Positions 52,165-61,344 of a stretch of 64,000 bases of DNA are shown one piece after another. Every line of letters starts with the position of its first letter. Position 1 is the first letter of the stretch. Made by a program: the position numbers and the translations under genes. The notes under the pieces were generated by a model. That model saw nothing but the letters and a program-made list of their open reading frames with translations. It ran no database searches and was not told the DNA's origin. Source of the stretch: Halorussus caseinilyticus. GTDB lineage: Archaea; Halobacteriota; Halobacteria; Halobacteriales; Haladaptataceae. The DNA lies in assembly GCF_029338395.1 (NCBI RefSeq), contig NZ_CP119810.1, positions 310,001 to 374,000 of the forward strand, read 5' to 3'.

Positions 52165-53700
52165 GTGACGACGGAGTTAGGGACCGGCGTGCGAGCAGAG
52201 CGGCGCTACTGGGGGGTGGCCGTCGTCGGCGCGTTGCTCGCGTTCTCGGCCGTCGCCCTCGAACGACCCGTACTCGTCGTCGGAGCGGCAGGTGTCGGCG
52301 CGTGGTTGGTGTCGCGCCAGTACGCCTTCGTCCGGGCCGCGGCCGCGACTCGCTCGGCGCTCCGTGTCGAACAGGAGACCGAGCGACCCGCGGCACTCGT
52401 CCGCCGACCGATTCCCGTGTCGTTCCGGGTTCGACTCGCTTGGCCGTCGGCGCTGGCGCTCCGAGTCGAACAGCGACCGCCGGTGTCGATGCGGCGCTCC
52501 GGTACGGGGCGTTCGGTCGCGGGGCACTCCGACATCGGGCGTTCGGACGCCGGAAAGTCGGCGTCCGAACGCCCGCGGGTCGGGGGTCCGGCGGTCACGC
52601 TCCCGCCGGGCGAAATAGCGGCCGAACGGACCGATACCTACGAGGCGCAGGTCGCCGGGGACCACGCCTTCGACCCGCCGAGCGTCACCGTCTCGGACCC
52701 GTCGGGTCTGTTCAGCCAGCGGTTCACCCACGGCACCGGCCGGACCGTCGCGGTCGAACCGCGACGGCCGCGGGACCTCCACGTCGGCGAGGGCGGCGAG
52801 CAAGTCGTCGCGGCCTACGGCGGCCAGAGCGAGCGCCGACGCGGGAGCGGTCTCGAATTCGCGGAACTCCGCAAGTACGTCACGGGCGACCCCGCGAGCG
52901 AAATCGACTGGAAGACCACCGCGCGGATGGGCGAACCCTACGTCCGGGAGTACGAGACCGAGACCACCAACTCGACCGCAATCGTCTTCGACCACCGGGC
53001 CTCCCTCGGCGACGGACCCGAGGGCGCGACCAAACTCGACTACCTCCGGCAGGTCGCGCTGGCCGTCGCGCGGGACGCCCACGACCGGGACGACCCCGTG
53101 GGTCTCTACGCGGTCGGCGACGGAGGCGCGACAGAGCTACTCCGGCCCGGCGCGAAGGAGGACCGCTACGACGAGGTTCGCCGGGCGATTCGGGAGGCGT
53201 CCCCGACCGGGACCGACCGCGGCCCGGAGCGAAATCAGAAACAGACGGTGACGCCAGCGACCGCCCGGCGGATGGCCGAGGACCTCACGGGCACCGACGA
53301 CTTCGCGGCCACGCTCCGGCCCTACGTCGAGAGCGCCGACGACTACGCCTCACAACTCGACGACCGGCCGCTGGTCGAGACGGTTCGCGTCGCCGACTCT
53401 CGGTTCCGGAACGCCGACTCGAGCGTGCTGTTGACCGACGACGCCGACCTCGCCGAGACGCTGGAAACGGTCAAACTTCTACACCGCGGCGGGGGCCGCG
53501 TGCTGGTGTTTCTCGCGCCGGGCGTCCTCTTCGAGTCGGGAGGGTTGGCCGACTTCGAGCGGGCGTACGCCCGGTACGTCGAGTTCGAGGAGTTCCGCCG
53601 CCGACTCGAACGCCTCGACCGCGTGTCGGCCCTCGAAGTCGCACCGGGCAACCGAGTAGATGCCGTCCTCGACGAGCGACGACGCCGACCCAAAACGTAA
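52165..53700 (+). CDS. DUF58 family protein (MoxR-associated)
   Basis: A 511-residue protein. Two N-terminal helices (about residues 15-55) anchor it. A beta-rich domain follows, then the DUF58 signature GLEFAELRKYVTGDPASEIDWKTTARMGEP around residues 245-275. The vWA-like fold continues with AIVFDHRASL (metal-site-like Asp). DUF58 proteins are thought to be remodelled by MoxR AAA ATPases; such an ATPase lies 1.5 kb downstream in the opposite orientation. GTG 52165 is taken as start; the frame is open from 52036 but the extra residues are atypical. Confidence 0.85.
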   Translation: MTTELGTGVRAERRYWGVAVVGALLAFSAVALERPVLVVGAAGVGAWLVSRQYAFVRAAAATRSALRVEQETERPAALVRRPIPVSFRVRLAWPSALALRVEQRPPVSMRRSGTGRSVAGHSDIGRSDAGKSASERPRVGGPAVTLPPGEIAAERTDTYEAQVAGDHAFDPPSVTVSDPSGLFSQRFTHGTGRTVAVEPRRPRDLHVGEGGEQVVAAYGGQSERRRGSGLEFAELRKYVTGDPASEIDWKTTARMGEPYVREYETETTNSTAIVFDHRASLGDGPEGATKLDYLRQVALAVARDAHDRDDPVGLYAVGDGGATELLRPGAKEDRYDEVRRAIREASPTGTDRGPERNQKQTVTPATARRMAEDLTGTDDFAATLRPYVESADDYASQLDDRPLVETVRVADSRFRNADSSVLLTDDADLAETLETVKLLHRGGGRVLVFLAPGVLFESGGLADFERAYARYVEFEEFRRRLERLDRVSALEVAPGNRVDAVLDERRRRPKT

Positions 53701-53702
53701 CC

Positions 53703-54284
53703 ATGTCCGGAGAATCCACGAGCCACGAATCCACGAACCGCGACCCGGCGCGCACAGAGCCGACGACCCGCGACTCCGCGTCCGAGCATCGAACGCCCGC
53801 CAGCGGGGTCGCCACGCTCGTCGCCGCGGGCGCGCTGGCCGTGAGCATCGGGACGATGAACGGCGGTGTCGCGGCAGGCGGCGGTGTCGCCGGGGGTCTC
53901 GCGTCCGGCGGACTCGCCGCGCCGCTCGCGTCGGGTGCGCTCGTCCTCGCGTGGGCGCTCGCGGGACCCGTCTACGCCTTCGCGTTGGGCCAGATTCTGT
54001 TCGCCGCGCTCGCGCCGTCTCCGACCGCCGCGGCGGTCGGGACGGCGCAGGCCGGACTGTTTGCCCTACTCGCGGTGCCGGTGGGCCGGAACGCCACGCT
54101 CCGGACCGTCGGCGCGTTCCTCGTGGCCAGCGCCGGGTTGGTCGGCGTCGGCGCTGGCGTCCGCGACGTGACCGGCGACCTCTGGCCCGCGGCGCTGGCG
54201 GTAGCTCTCGCGGTGGCACTGGTGAGTTACGCGCTCCACCGCTACGAACTCGTGGCGCTGGACCTCGTGGAGGCCGACCCGTGA
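53703..54284 (+). CDS. Small multi-spanning membrane protein of the MoxR cluster
   Basis: A 193-residue protein. A charged 34-residue N-terminus is followed by five or six Ala/Gly/Val-rich helices (about residues 36-180), with no polar catalytic motif. It lies 2 nt after the DUF58 gene and overlaps the next gene (GTGA), so it belongs to the same operon. I do not recognise a named function; related small membrane proteins occur in haloarchaeal DUF58/MoxR clusters. Confidence 0.72.
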   Translation: MSGESTSHESTNRDPARTEPTTRDSASEHRTPASGVATLVAAGALAVSIGTMNGGVAAGGGVAGGLASGGLAAPLASGALVLAWALAGPVYAFALGQILFAALAPSPTAAAVGTAQAGLFALLAVPVGRNATLRTVGAFLVASAGLVGVGAGVRDVTGDLWPAALAVALAVALVSYALHRYELVALDLVEADP

Positions 54285-55222
54285 GTCGCCGGAGTTCCTC
54301 GCGGTCCCAGACCGCCGACGCCGACTCGCCGGGGTCTCCGGGCACCGACCGCTCGGGCGACGACGCCGTGACCGAGACCGAGCGACTCCGGGCGCGAGTG
54401 GCCGTGCTGGAGGAAGAGAACGACAAACTCCGGCGCGAGTACGCCCGGTCGAAGCGGGCGCGCCACCGCCGGACCGCCCTCGGCCTGTTCGCGGTCGGCG
54501 CGCTCGCGGTGGTCGCTGGTCTCGCGCTCCCGGCCAGCAGGGACGTGCTGTTCGCGCTCGGCGGCACGGGCCTGTTCGCTGGCGTGCTGACCTACTACCT
54601 CACACCCGAGCGGTTCCTCCCCGCGAGCGTCGGCGAGAGCGTCTACGCCGCCCTCGCCGAGAACGGGACCGCGATTCGCGCCGAACTGGGTCTGGCCGAC
54701 GAGACGGTCTACGTCCCGGCCCCCGAGCGCGCAAGCCGCGACGAACGGGTGTTCGTGCCTCGGCGCGACGACTACGAGTTGCCCGACGACGAGTCGCTCG
54801 CCCGAACGTTCGTGACGAGCGACGACAGGCAACGCGGCGTGACCCTCGAACCGGCCGGTCTCGCACTGGTCGCGGAGTTCGAGCGCGCACTGTCGGGGTC
54901 GCTGGCCGAGGACCCCGAGACGCTGGCCGACCAACTCGCCGACGGCGCGGCCGAGCAGTTCGAACTCGCGGACCGACTCGACGCCGACCCGGACGACCGG
55001 CGCGTCACGGTGGGCGTCACCGGAAGCGCGTTCGGACGCGTGGACCGCTTCGACCACCCGATTCAGTCGTTCCTCGGGGTCGGACTCGCGCGGGGTCTCG
55101 ACCGCCCCGTAGCGGTCGAGACCGAATCGGTCTCGTCATCGGCGGCATCGGCGTCGGAGACCGACGCCGATGCCGCCGATGCCGACTACGACTATCTGGT
55201 GACGTGTCGCTGGCGGTCGTGA
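54281..55222 (+). CDS. Coiled-coil/membrane hypothetical protein of the MoxR cluster
   Basis: A 313-residue protein. A disordered charged start is followed by a short coiled coil (ETERLRARVAVLEEENDKLRR, about residues 28-50). A hydrophobic hairpin (about 62-105) leads to a cytoplasmic alpha/beta domain (about 110-290) with SVYAALAENGTAIRAELGL and GVTLEPAGLALVAEFE, and a Ser/Ala/Asp-rich tail. Coupled to the membrane gene upstream by a GTGA overlap. No family function is known to me. It converges on the MoxR gene. Confidence 0.72.
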   Translation: MSRRSSSRSQTADADSPGSPGTDRSGDDAVTETERLRARVAVLEEENDKLRREYARSKRARHRRTALGLFAVGALAVVAGLALPASRDVLFALGGTGLFAGVLTYYLTPERFLPASVGESVYAALAENGTAIRAELGLADETVYVPAPERASRDERVFVPRRDDYELPDDESLARTFVTSDDRQRGVTLEPAGLALVAEFERALSGSLAEDPETLADQLADGAAEQFELADRLDADPDDRRVTVGVTGSAFGRVDRFDHPIQSFLGVGLARGLDRPVAVETESVSSSAASASETDADAADADYDYLVTCRWRS

Positions 55223-55245
55223 GAGACGTGCGGAGACGGAACCCG

Positions 55246-56238
55246 TCAGTCCGTGGCGTCGGTACTGGCCCGGTCCGCGAGTTCGACCGCCGCCTCGCCG
55301 CCCGGCGGTTCCACGTCGTCCATCACGTCGCCGACGACGCCCGCCGGAGATACGTCCGCGAGTTCGGTGTCGGTTTCGAGGACGAGGCGGTGGACCAGCA
55401 CGGGTTCGGCCAGCGCCTTCACGTCGTCGGGAATCACGTAGTCGCGGCCGTGGATGGCGGCCCGCGCCTTGCTCGCGTGGAGGAAAGCCAGCGTCGCCCG
55501 TGGGGACGCGCCGTAGGCGACCTGCGAACTCTCTCGGGTCGCGGCCACCACGTCCAAGACGTACTCGCGGACCGACTCGGCGACGTGAACGTCCCGAACC
55601 GTATCCGCGGCAGATTGCAGTTCTCGGACCGAGACGACCGGTTCCACGTCGTCGGGCGAAAGGTCGTGGTCGCGGTCGAACCGGTCTAAGATTGCTCGTT
55701 CCTCCTCGCGGTCCGGGATGTCCACGGTGAGTTTGAACTGGAACCGGTCGCGCTGGGCTTTCGGCAACTCGAAGGTGCCTTCCATCTCGATGGGGTTCTG
55801 GGTGGCGACGACGAGAAACGGCGTCGGGAGGTTGTGAGTGTCGCCTTCGATGGTGACCTGCTGTTCCTGCATGGCTTCGAGCAGGGCGGATTGGGTCTTC
55901 GGGGTCGCGCGGTTGATTTCGTCCACCATCACGACGTTGGCGAAGACGGGACCGCGCTGGAGTTCGAACTCACCGGTCGTCTCCCGGTAGACGTGGGTCC
56001 CGGTCACGTCGGCCGGAAGCACGTCGGGCATCATCTGAATCCGGTTGTACTCCAAGTCGATGGTGCGGGCGAACAGGCGAGCGATGGTGGTCTTGGCGAC
56101 GCCCGGAACGCCTTCGAGGATGACGTGGCCGCCGGTCAGAAGCGCGATAGTCAGCAATTCGACGGCTTCGTCGTTCCCCACGAGGACGCGACCGGTCTCG
56201 TCGGCGACCGCCTCGTAGAGTTCCGCGGGGTCAGTCAT
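55246..56238 (-). CDS. MoxR-family AAA ATPase
   Basis: A 330-residue AAA ATPase. Walker A EGVPGVAKTTIARLFA (about 39-54), Walker B MVDEINRATPKTQSALLEAM, sensor I ATQNPIEMEGTFELP and sensor II region GASPRATLAFLHASKA are all clear. MoxR ATPases act as chaperones that activate or assemble vWA/DUF58 partner proteins at the membrane. First gene of a minus-strand run facing the DUF58 operon; the DUF4350 and small membrane genes upstream complete the set. Confidence 0.93.
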   Translation of the reverse strand: MTDPAELYEAVADETGRVLVGNDEAVELLTIALLTGGHVILEGVPGVAKTTIARLFARTIDLEYNRIQMMPDVLPADVTGTHVYRETTGEFELQRGPVFANVVMVDEINRATPKTQSALLEAMQEQQVTIEGDTHNLPTPFLVVATQNPIEMEGTFELPKAQRDRFQFKLTVDIPDREEERAILDRFDRDHDLSPDDVEPVVSVRELQSAADTVRDVHVAESVREYVLDVVAATRESSQVAYGASPRATLAFLHASKARAAIHGRDYVIPDDVKALAEPVLVHRLVLETDTELADVSPAGVVGDVMDDVEPPGGEAAVELADRASTDATD

Positions 56239-56289
56239 TCGGCCAAGTGTGTCGGGACGGCCGATGATACGTCTTTTGCCGGTAACGGG

Positions 56290-57468
56290 TTATTTCTCGC
56301 GCGCCTCTCGCTCGGTTTCGCCACCCTCTCGCTCGGATGTGCCCGCTTTTCGCCCGGACCGACCGCCCTCGATTCGGTCGATTCGCCGGGCGACTCTGCG
56401 AATTCGGTCGTCACTCCAGTCGGGCTGTCGGCGTCGGACGGCCGCGACGACTTCCTCGGTCGAGAGCGCGAGCGAGGTGGTCGCGGATGGCGCGGTTTCG
56501 GACGCCGACTCGCCGCGGTCCGCCGCGGCGGGTCGGCGCAGGCGCGTCGAGACTCGCGTCAGGAGTTCCGGCCGCGACCAGACGCCGACGAGAGCAAGCG
56601 CGAGCGCGCCGAGACCGATTTGGGCGAGTGGCGACCCGCGCAAAGCGAGGGTCGCCGCGACCAGCGGCGGCACCCCGGCCGAGTGAGAGTAGTCCAGAAG
56701 AACGCGGTCGGCGGTCCCGAGGAGGTTCCGGGCGAACGCGCGGTTGTCCGACCGGTCCATCATCGCGTTGACGAAGACGCTCGGGTCGCTCACGACCACT
56801 ACCCGGCCCTCTCCGACGCGTTCGACCGTCGCCACCGGGCGGCGCTCGGGCGTCTCGGAGGGGTCTAAGGTCTCGTTGCGGTTGCGGTCGAGGTAGGCGT
56901 ACTCGGAGGTGTTGACCAGCACCGTCGCGCCGTTCGGTTCCACGACGGTCCCGTAGTTCAGCGCGAGCGACGAGACGCCGCGGGCGAGTCGGCGGTCGGA
57001 GGCGTTGGTCGCCACCGGAAGCGAGGGCGTCCGGTAGTTGTACCGGTCGTCCCGGACCGGCGCGCCGTCGATGCGGGCGTCAGCGCCCACGGCCGCCAGC
57101 AAGTCGTCGGCGTGAGGGCCGGAGTCGGCCGCGACGACGAGGGTGCCGCCGCGAGCGACGAACTCGACGACGGGCGCGACTTCGGTCGGTCGGTACGACT
57201 CGTCGGGCGAGAGAACGACGGCCACGGTTTCGGCCGGGTCCGCGGCGCGGTACGCCTCCGCGTTCCGGGCCACTTGCGGGTCGGTCCCGCCCGCTTCGGC
57301 CTGAGTTCGGAGCGCCGACGCGCCGTCCCACCCGTAGTTGTACGCGCCGAGCGGAGCGTCCGAGGTGGTGGCCGCAGTCGCGCCCGCGGCGACGACTGCG
57401 ACGACGAGGGCCGCGAGGACGACCCGCGGCCAGTCGAGGTCCGACCAGTCGAGGTCCGAGGGGTTCAC
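56290..57468 (-). CDS. DUF4350 membrane protein
   Basis: A 392-residue protein. N-terminal helix (about residues 15-40), an extracytoplasmic DUF4350 domain (about 45-260) with VVEFVARGGTLVVAADSGPHADDLL and VVVVSDPSVFVNAMMDRSDN, a second helix (about 290-315) and a basic cytoplasmic tail. DUF4350 is a GATase-like fold usually found with MoxR/DUF58 genes. GTG 57468 overlaps the stop of the small membrane gene upstream (GTGA). Confidence 0.83.
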   Translation of the reverse strand: MNPSDLDWSDLDWPRVVLAALVVAVVAAGATAATTSDAPLGAYNYGWDGASALRTQAEAGGTDPQVARNAEAYRAADPAETVAVVLSPDESYRPTEVAPVVEFVARGGTLVVAADSGPHADDLLAAVGADARIDGAPVRDDRYNYRTPSLPVATNASDRRLARGVSSLALNYGTVVEPNGATVLVNTSEYAYLDRNRNETLDPSETPERRPVATVERVGEGRVVVVSDPSVFVNAMMDRSDNRAFARNLLGTADRVLLDYSHSAGVPPLVAATLALRGSPLAQIGLGALALALVGVWSRPELLTRVSTRLRRPAAADRGESASETAPSATTSLALSTEEVVAAVRRRQPDWSDDRIRRVARRIDRIEGGRSGRKAGTSEREGGETEREAREK

Positions 57469-57743
57469 GGGAACCCTCCTTCCGGCAGGAGCGCGAGGAC
57501 GCGCTTGCCGAGCAAGTAGGCGAAGACGAGCAGACCGAACAGAACGAACCACTTGAGTCGCCTGCGCCACGCCGGAGTCACGTCGAAGGGAGCGGTGAAC
57601 TCCATCATCACGAGAAAGCCCACCAGTGACGCGACCAGAAAGACGCGGGCCGTGAGAGCGTCGAGGGCCGCGAGGACGACGACTGTCGCGAGCATCCACG
57701 CGGTCTGGCCGTGGACGAACCGCCATCGACGCGGGGTAGCCAT
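57465..57743 (-). CDS. Small two-helix membrane protein of the MoxR cluster
   Basis: A 92-residue protein with a basic start (MATPRRWRFVHGQ) and three hydrophobic segments (about residues 15-32, 35-50, 67-85). It is the first gene of the minus-strand DUF4350-MoxR run and overlaps DUF4350 by 4 nt. Unknown function; ATG 57743 is preferred over an ATG five codons earlier. Confidence 0.72.
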   Translation of the reverse strand: MATPRRWRFVHGQTAWMLATVVVLAALDALTARVFLVASLVGFLVMMEFTAPFDVTPAWRRRLKWFVLFGLLVFAYLLGKRVLALLPEGGFP

Positions 57744-57861
57744 TGACGCCACTTCCACAGCATCGCCATTGAAGCTGTCGCCCGTTTCGGGTGCGCCGGT
57801 CGGGTAGCCGACTTCCGGCCGACCGGCGATTTTATTATCTAGTGGTATAACCTAGTAATTC

Positions 57862-59295
57862 GTGACGCAGTTACAGCGCGCCCGAGAGGGTACGGTGACA
57901 GACGCGATGGAACGGGTCGCCGAACGCGAGCAGGTAGACCCCGATTTCGTCCGCCAGCAGGTCGCAGACGGGCAGGCCGTGATTCCCGCGAACGTCGAAC
58001 ACGACCGACTCGACCCGATGGTCATCGGCCGGGAGTTCGCCACGAAGGTCAACGCCAACATCGGCAACAGCGACGAGGCAGGCGGCGTCGAAGCGGAGTT
58101 AGAGAAGTTGCACGCCGCGGTTCACTACGGCGCAGACACCGTGATGGACCTCAGCACCGGCGGGGAGTTGGACCGGGTTCGAGAGACCAACGTCGAACAC
58201 TCGCCGGTTCCCGTCGGCACGGTGCCCGTCTACGAGGCGGTCAAGCGCGCCGAGAGCGTCGAGGACATCACCACCGACCTCCTGTTGGAGGTCATCGAGA
58301 AGCAGGCCGCCCAAGGCGTCGATTACATGACCGTCCACGCCGGGGTCCTCGCCGAACACCTGCCGCTGACCGACGGCCGAAAGACCGGCATCGTCTCGCG
58401 CGGCGGGTCGATTCTGGCCCAGTGGATGGAAGAGAACGGCACGCAAAACCCGCTGTACGCCGCGTTCGAGGCCATCTGCGAGATATTCGCGGAGTACGAC
58501 GTGACCTTCAGCCTCGGCGACGGTCTCCGGCCGGGGTGTCTCGCCGACGCGGGCGACGACGCCCAGTTCGCCGAACTGGAGACGCTCGGCGAGTTGACCC
58601 GGACCGCGTGGGACCACGGCGTACAAGTCATGGTCGAGGGACCGGGCCACGTCCCGATGGACCAGATTTCGGGGCAGGTCGAACGCCAGCAGGAGGTCTG
58701 CGACGGCGCGCCGTTCTACGTCCTCGGTCCCCTCGTGACCGACGTAGCGCCGGGCTACGACCACATCACCAGCGCCATCGGCGCGACGGAGGCGGCCCGC
58801 GCGGGCGCGGCGATGCTCTGCTACGTCACGCCCAAAGAACACCTCGGCCTGCCCGACGCCGAGGACGTGCGCGAGGGACTCGCCGCCTACCGCATCGCGG
58901 CCCACGCCGCCGACGTAGCCGACGGCCGGGAGGGTGCCCGCGACTGGGACGACGCCCTCTCGGAGGCCCGCTACGACTTCGACTGGGAGCGCCAGTTCGA
59001 ACTCGCGTTGGACCCCGAGCGCGCCCGGTCGTACCACGACCAGACGCTCCCCGGCGACAACTACAAGGAAGCGCGCTTTTGCTCGATGTGCGGCGTCGAG
59101 TTCTGCTCGATGCGCATCGACCGAGACGCCCGAGACGCCGACGGCGAGATGACCGAACTCGAAACGGGGACCTCCGCGGCGGACGAGTCCGCCGCGGAGG
59201 TCAACCGCCCGCCGGTCGGAACCCACGAGACGGACGGCGACCCGTCGCTCGCGGACGTGGACCTCGGCCGCGAGTACCCCTCGGCGGACGACTAG
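57862..59295 (+). CDS. thiC: Phosphomethylpyrimidine synthase ThiC
   Basis: A 477-residue radical-SAM enzyme converting aminoimidazole ribotide to HMP-phosphate in thiamine synthesis. The core barrel (about residues 60-390) includes [22 protein letters not shown] and [10 protein letters not shown]. The C-terminal cluster motif is Cys407-x2-Cys410-x4-Cys415 ([12 protein letters not shown]) for a [4Fe-4S] centre. GTG start after an AT-rich promoter region (ATTTTATTATC, about 57829). The C-terminal tail after residue 425 is variable and encodes a perfect DNA palindrome in frame. No TPP riboswitch is evident upstream. Confidence 0.95.
   Translation: MTQLQRAREGTVTDAMERVAEREQVDPDFVRQQVADGQAVIPANVEHDRLDPMVIGREFATKVNANIGNSDEAGGVEAELEKLHAAVHYGADTVMDLSTGGELDRVRETNVEHSPVPVGTVPVYEAVKRAESVEDITTDLLLEVIEKQAAQGVDYMTVHAGVLAEHLPLTDGRKTGIVSRGGSILAQWMEENGTQNPLYAAFEAICEIFAEYDVTFSLGDGLRPGCLADAGDDAQFAELETLGELTRTAWDHGVQVMVEGPGHVPMDQISGQVERQQEVCDGAPFYVLGPLVTDVAPGYDHITSAIGATEAARAGAAMLCYVTPKEHLGLPDAEDVREGLAAYRIAAHAADVADGREGARDWDDALSEARYDFDWERQFELALDPERARSYHDQTLPGDNYKEARFCSMCGVEFCSMRIDRDARDADGEMTELETGTSAADESAAEVNRPPVGTHETDGDPSLADVDLGREYPSADD
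59169..59202. repeat. GC palindrome inside the thiC tail
   Basis: Arms 59169-59183 and 59188-59202 (15 nt, loop CGAG) lie in frame within the disordered C-terminal tail, encoding [11 protein letters not shown]. Confidence 0.85.
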
Positions 59296-59296
59296 C

Positions 59297-59390
59297 GAGC
59301 GTTAGGCAAACAAAATTCTTTCTCTAAACCACTCATGTATATATTAAAAAATTGGAAAGGTTGCTGTAAAGATTGTATCGCTACGTCCGG
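59297..59390. other. AT-rich island between convergent genes
   Basis: Strongly AT-rich (TTCTTTCTCTAAACC, ATGTATATATTAAAAAATTGG) after thiC and before the end of the winged-helix gene. T/A-rich runs on both strands would suit bidirectional transcription termination, the usual archaeal type. Confidence 0.55.
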
Positions 59391-59420
59391 GGAGAACAGA
59401 AGAGTTCCGCGACGACCGGG

Positions 59421-59702
59421 TTAGACCGCTTCGGCGCTCTCGGCCGTCCGGTCGCCCGCCTGTAGACACTCCTCGATGGAGTCGGTGAGAACGTACAGTT
59501 GCTTGCGCGCGTCGGGGATGTAGACGCGTTCTTCGAGTACCCCGCGGTCTTTGAGGCGCTTGATGGAACTCCGGACCGTCCGCGGAGAGAGTCGCGTTCG
59601 GGTGGCAATCTGCTGTTGAGTCAGCGGGTCGTCGCTGTATTCGAGTACTTTTACGACCAGTTTCGCACTCGGCGGGGCGTCGTCGTCGAGGCAGTCAGAC
59701 AT
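59421..59702 (-). CDS. Winged-helix (MarR/HTH_20-like) transcriptional regulator
   Basis: A 93-residue DNA-binding protein. The helix-turn-helix spans about residues 26-58 (SDDPLTQQQIATRTRLSPRTVRSSIKRL), followed by the wing (GVLEERVYIPDARKQLYVL). Short stand-alone regulators of this kind are frequent in haloarchaea. Target unknown; the adjacent thiC is convergent and not obviously regulated by it. Confidence 0.85.
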   Translation of the reverse strand: MSDCLDDDAPPSAKLVVKVLEYSDDPLTQQQIATRTRLSPRTVRSSIKRLKDRGVLEERVYIPDARKQLYVLTDSIEECLQAGDRTAESAEAV

Positions 59703-60091
59703 CGTGTTCCAAGCGTGGGCCGCGACTGAATTATACGTTTGCTAACCTGCGTGAAACGAGGTTACGTCGAGGTAACTGCCCTTCGGGACGACTCGTTACG
59801 TCTCGTTGGAACGCGACAGCGACCGCCGGAATCGTGGTGACGAACGCCTCGAAAGCCCCCGCCCGCTCGCGGTCGCTCAGTGACATATTCTCGCGCCTCA
59901 CTTCGTTCGGCGCTCGAATAGGGGTCACTGAGGCGACCAAGATAAACGCGAGCGGGCGGCCCCTTTATCCCACCCTGTCGGTCGGTGGGCCGGGCGTTCG
60001 CTGGCGGTTGGTCGAGCGCCCTCACTGGCGGTTGGTTGGCCGACCGTCTTCGGTGGGTCGTCTCACCGAGCGTCCGCCCGTAGAGCGGTCC
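59703..60091. other. Gap with a nested ~100-bp inverted repeat
   Basis: Outer arms 59860-59871 (CGCCCGCTCGCG) and 59947-59958 pair exactly. Inner arms 59871-59884 and 59924-59938 pair with one extra base. The centre is itself nearly palindromic (TATTCTCGCGCC against GGCGCTCGAATA). The outer segment with CCTCGAAAGCCCCCGCCC (59847-59864) is shared with 38366-38383. A repeated GGCGGTTGGT-type motif follows to about 60075. No gene. Confidence 0.75.
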
Positions 60092-60889
60092 CTACCGCCG
60101 ACTCCCCGGTTGCGGGTCCACGTGCGGTTTCGCCATCAGGTCCTCGAAGCGCCGGTCGTCCAGCCACTCCAGCAGGCGGGCCAACTGCTCGCTGGCGGCG
60201 TCGAAGAGTCTCGCGCCCTTCTCGGGCGTGGCGTCGGTCTGGTCGCCCAACACGCCGTTGTCGGTGTTGTCGATGGCGTCGTAGAAGTTTCGCGCGCCGT
60301 GGACGGAGGCGTCGTCGCTGTTGGCCCAGTCCACCAGACCGCCGTCGCGGGCGTCTTCCAGTCTGTCGGTCCGGACGTTCTCGGGGTCCAAGTGCATCAT
60401 CATCGCGGTCTCTTTGGGTCCTCCGTGGGGTCCGTTGGTCTCGAAGAGGTCGTCCACGAGGTCCGGGATGGACTCGTCCCACATCCACTCGACGGCGTAG
60501 GCCACCCGGTCCTCGCGGAGGCGGCGGCCGACCTCCCGGAGGTGGGTCTGGTTGCCCCCGTGGGCGTTGACGAAGACGATGCGGTCGATGCCGTGGTACG
60601 CGAGGTTCCGGGAGAAACTCTCCACGTAGTCGCGGAACTCGGGCGCGTCGGTCCACATCGTGCCGTGGAACTGCTTGTGGTGGACGCTCACGCCGACGTT
60701 GACGGTCGGCGTGCAGAGGTAGCCCGTCCGGTCGGCCGCTTCGCGGGCGAGACCCTCCGCGATTCGGTGGTCGGTCGAGAGCGGGAGGTGAGGACCGTGC
60801 TGTTCGGTCGAACCGAGGGGGACGACTGCAAGCGACTCTTCGGCCACGTAGTCGCCCAGTTCCGGCCACGTCTGGTCGGCGAGGTACAT
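60092..60889 (-). CDS. Creatininase-family amidohydrolase
   Basis: A 265-residue zinc/manganese amidase. The metal-binding strip reads PLGSTEQHGPHLPLSTDH (E29, H31, D40), with VNAHGGNQ and the ETAMMMHLDPE region further on. Archaeal relatives include ArfB, the 2-amino-5-formylamino-6-ribosylaminopyrimidinone hydrolase of riboflavin/F420 synthesis (substrate not proved here); creatinine or mycofactocin substrates are alternatives. An ATTTTACC box about 27 nt upstream indicates a leaderless start at ATG 60889. Confidence 0.88.
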   Translation of the reverse strand: MYLADQTWPELGDYVAEESLAVVPLGSTEQHGPHLPLSTDHRIAEGLAREAADRTGYLCTPTVNVGVSVHHKQFHGTMWTDAPEFRDYVESFSRNLAYHGIDRIVFVNAHGGNQTHLREVGRRLREDRVAYAVEWMWDESIPDLVDDLFETNGPHGGPKETAMMMHLDPENVRTDRLEDARDGGLVDWANSDDASVHGARNFYDAIDNTDNGVLGDQTDATPEKGARLFDAASEQLARLLEWLDDRRFEDLMAKPHVDPQPGSRR

Positions 60890-60999
60890 ACCGGTAGACC
60901 GGTGTCGAAGGGGTAAAATGCTTCCCCGCGCTCGGAGGACGCCGAACCCGGACCCAATCGGCCACAGGTCCTAACCGCGTGAGAACCCTGTTTCCCTAC

Positions 61000-61296
61000 G
61001 TGACGAACGACCCCTACACCGACGACGAGTACGACGACACGTACGAGAAGGTCCACGGGGACGAACCCACGCGCGACCAGTATACCGACGAAGCGACCGA
61101 CGAGACCCCGAGGACCGACACCGCGACCACCGACGCCGACGAAGACGACGACTCGTGGCTCAGCGAAGGTCTCATCGGAACCTTCCTGCTCGTCGGCGTC
61201 GCCCTCTTTTTCTTCCCAGAACCCGCCACCTCCGCGGTCGGCATCGCCATGGTCGCGATGGGCGTCGTGGCGTGGATTGCGAACTGGGCGATGTGA
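61000..61296 (+). CDS. Small acidic protein with two C-terminal membrane helices
   Basis: A 98-residue protein. A disordered acidic/Thr-rich half (residues 1-52, DPYTDDEYDDTYEK...) is followed by two hydrophobic helices (about 57-72, FLLVGVALFFFPEP, and 76-96). GTG 61000 is chosen because a CCTAACCG box lies 27 nt upstream; a GTG at 60979 would add seven residues. Conserved hypothetical type common in haloarchaea. Confidence 0.68.
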   Translation: MTNDPYTDDEYDDTYEKVHGDEPTRDQYTDEATDETPRTDTATTDADEDDDSWLSEGLIGTFLLVGVALFFFPEPATSAVGIAMVAMGVVAWIANWAM

Positions 61297-61344
61297 CGGG
61301 AGGTCGGTGCGGTTACGGCCCTTCGGCGCGACGACGCGAACGAG

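Noticed and set aside
57759-57861. TPP riboswitch before thiC
   Set aside because: The gap is short and AT-rich with a promoter-like sequence close to the start; no THI-box consensus (CUGAGA/ACCYGA) is seen.
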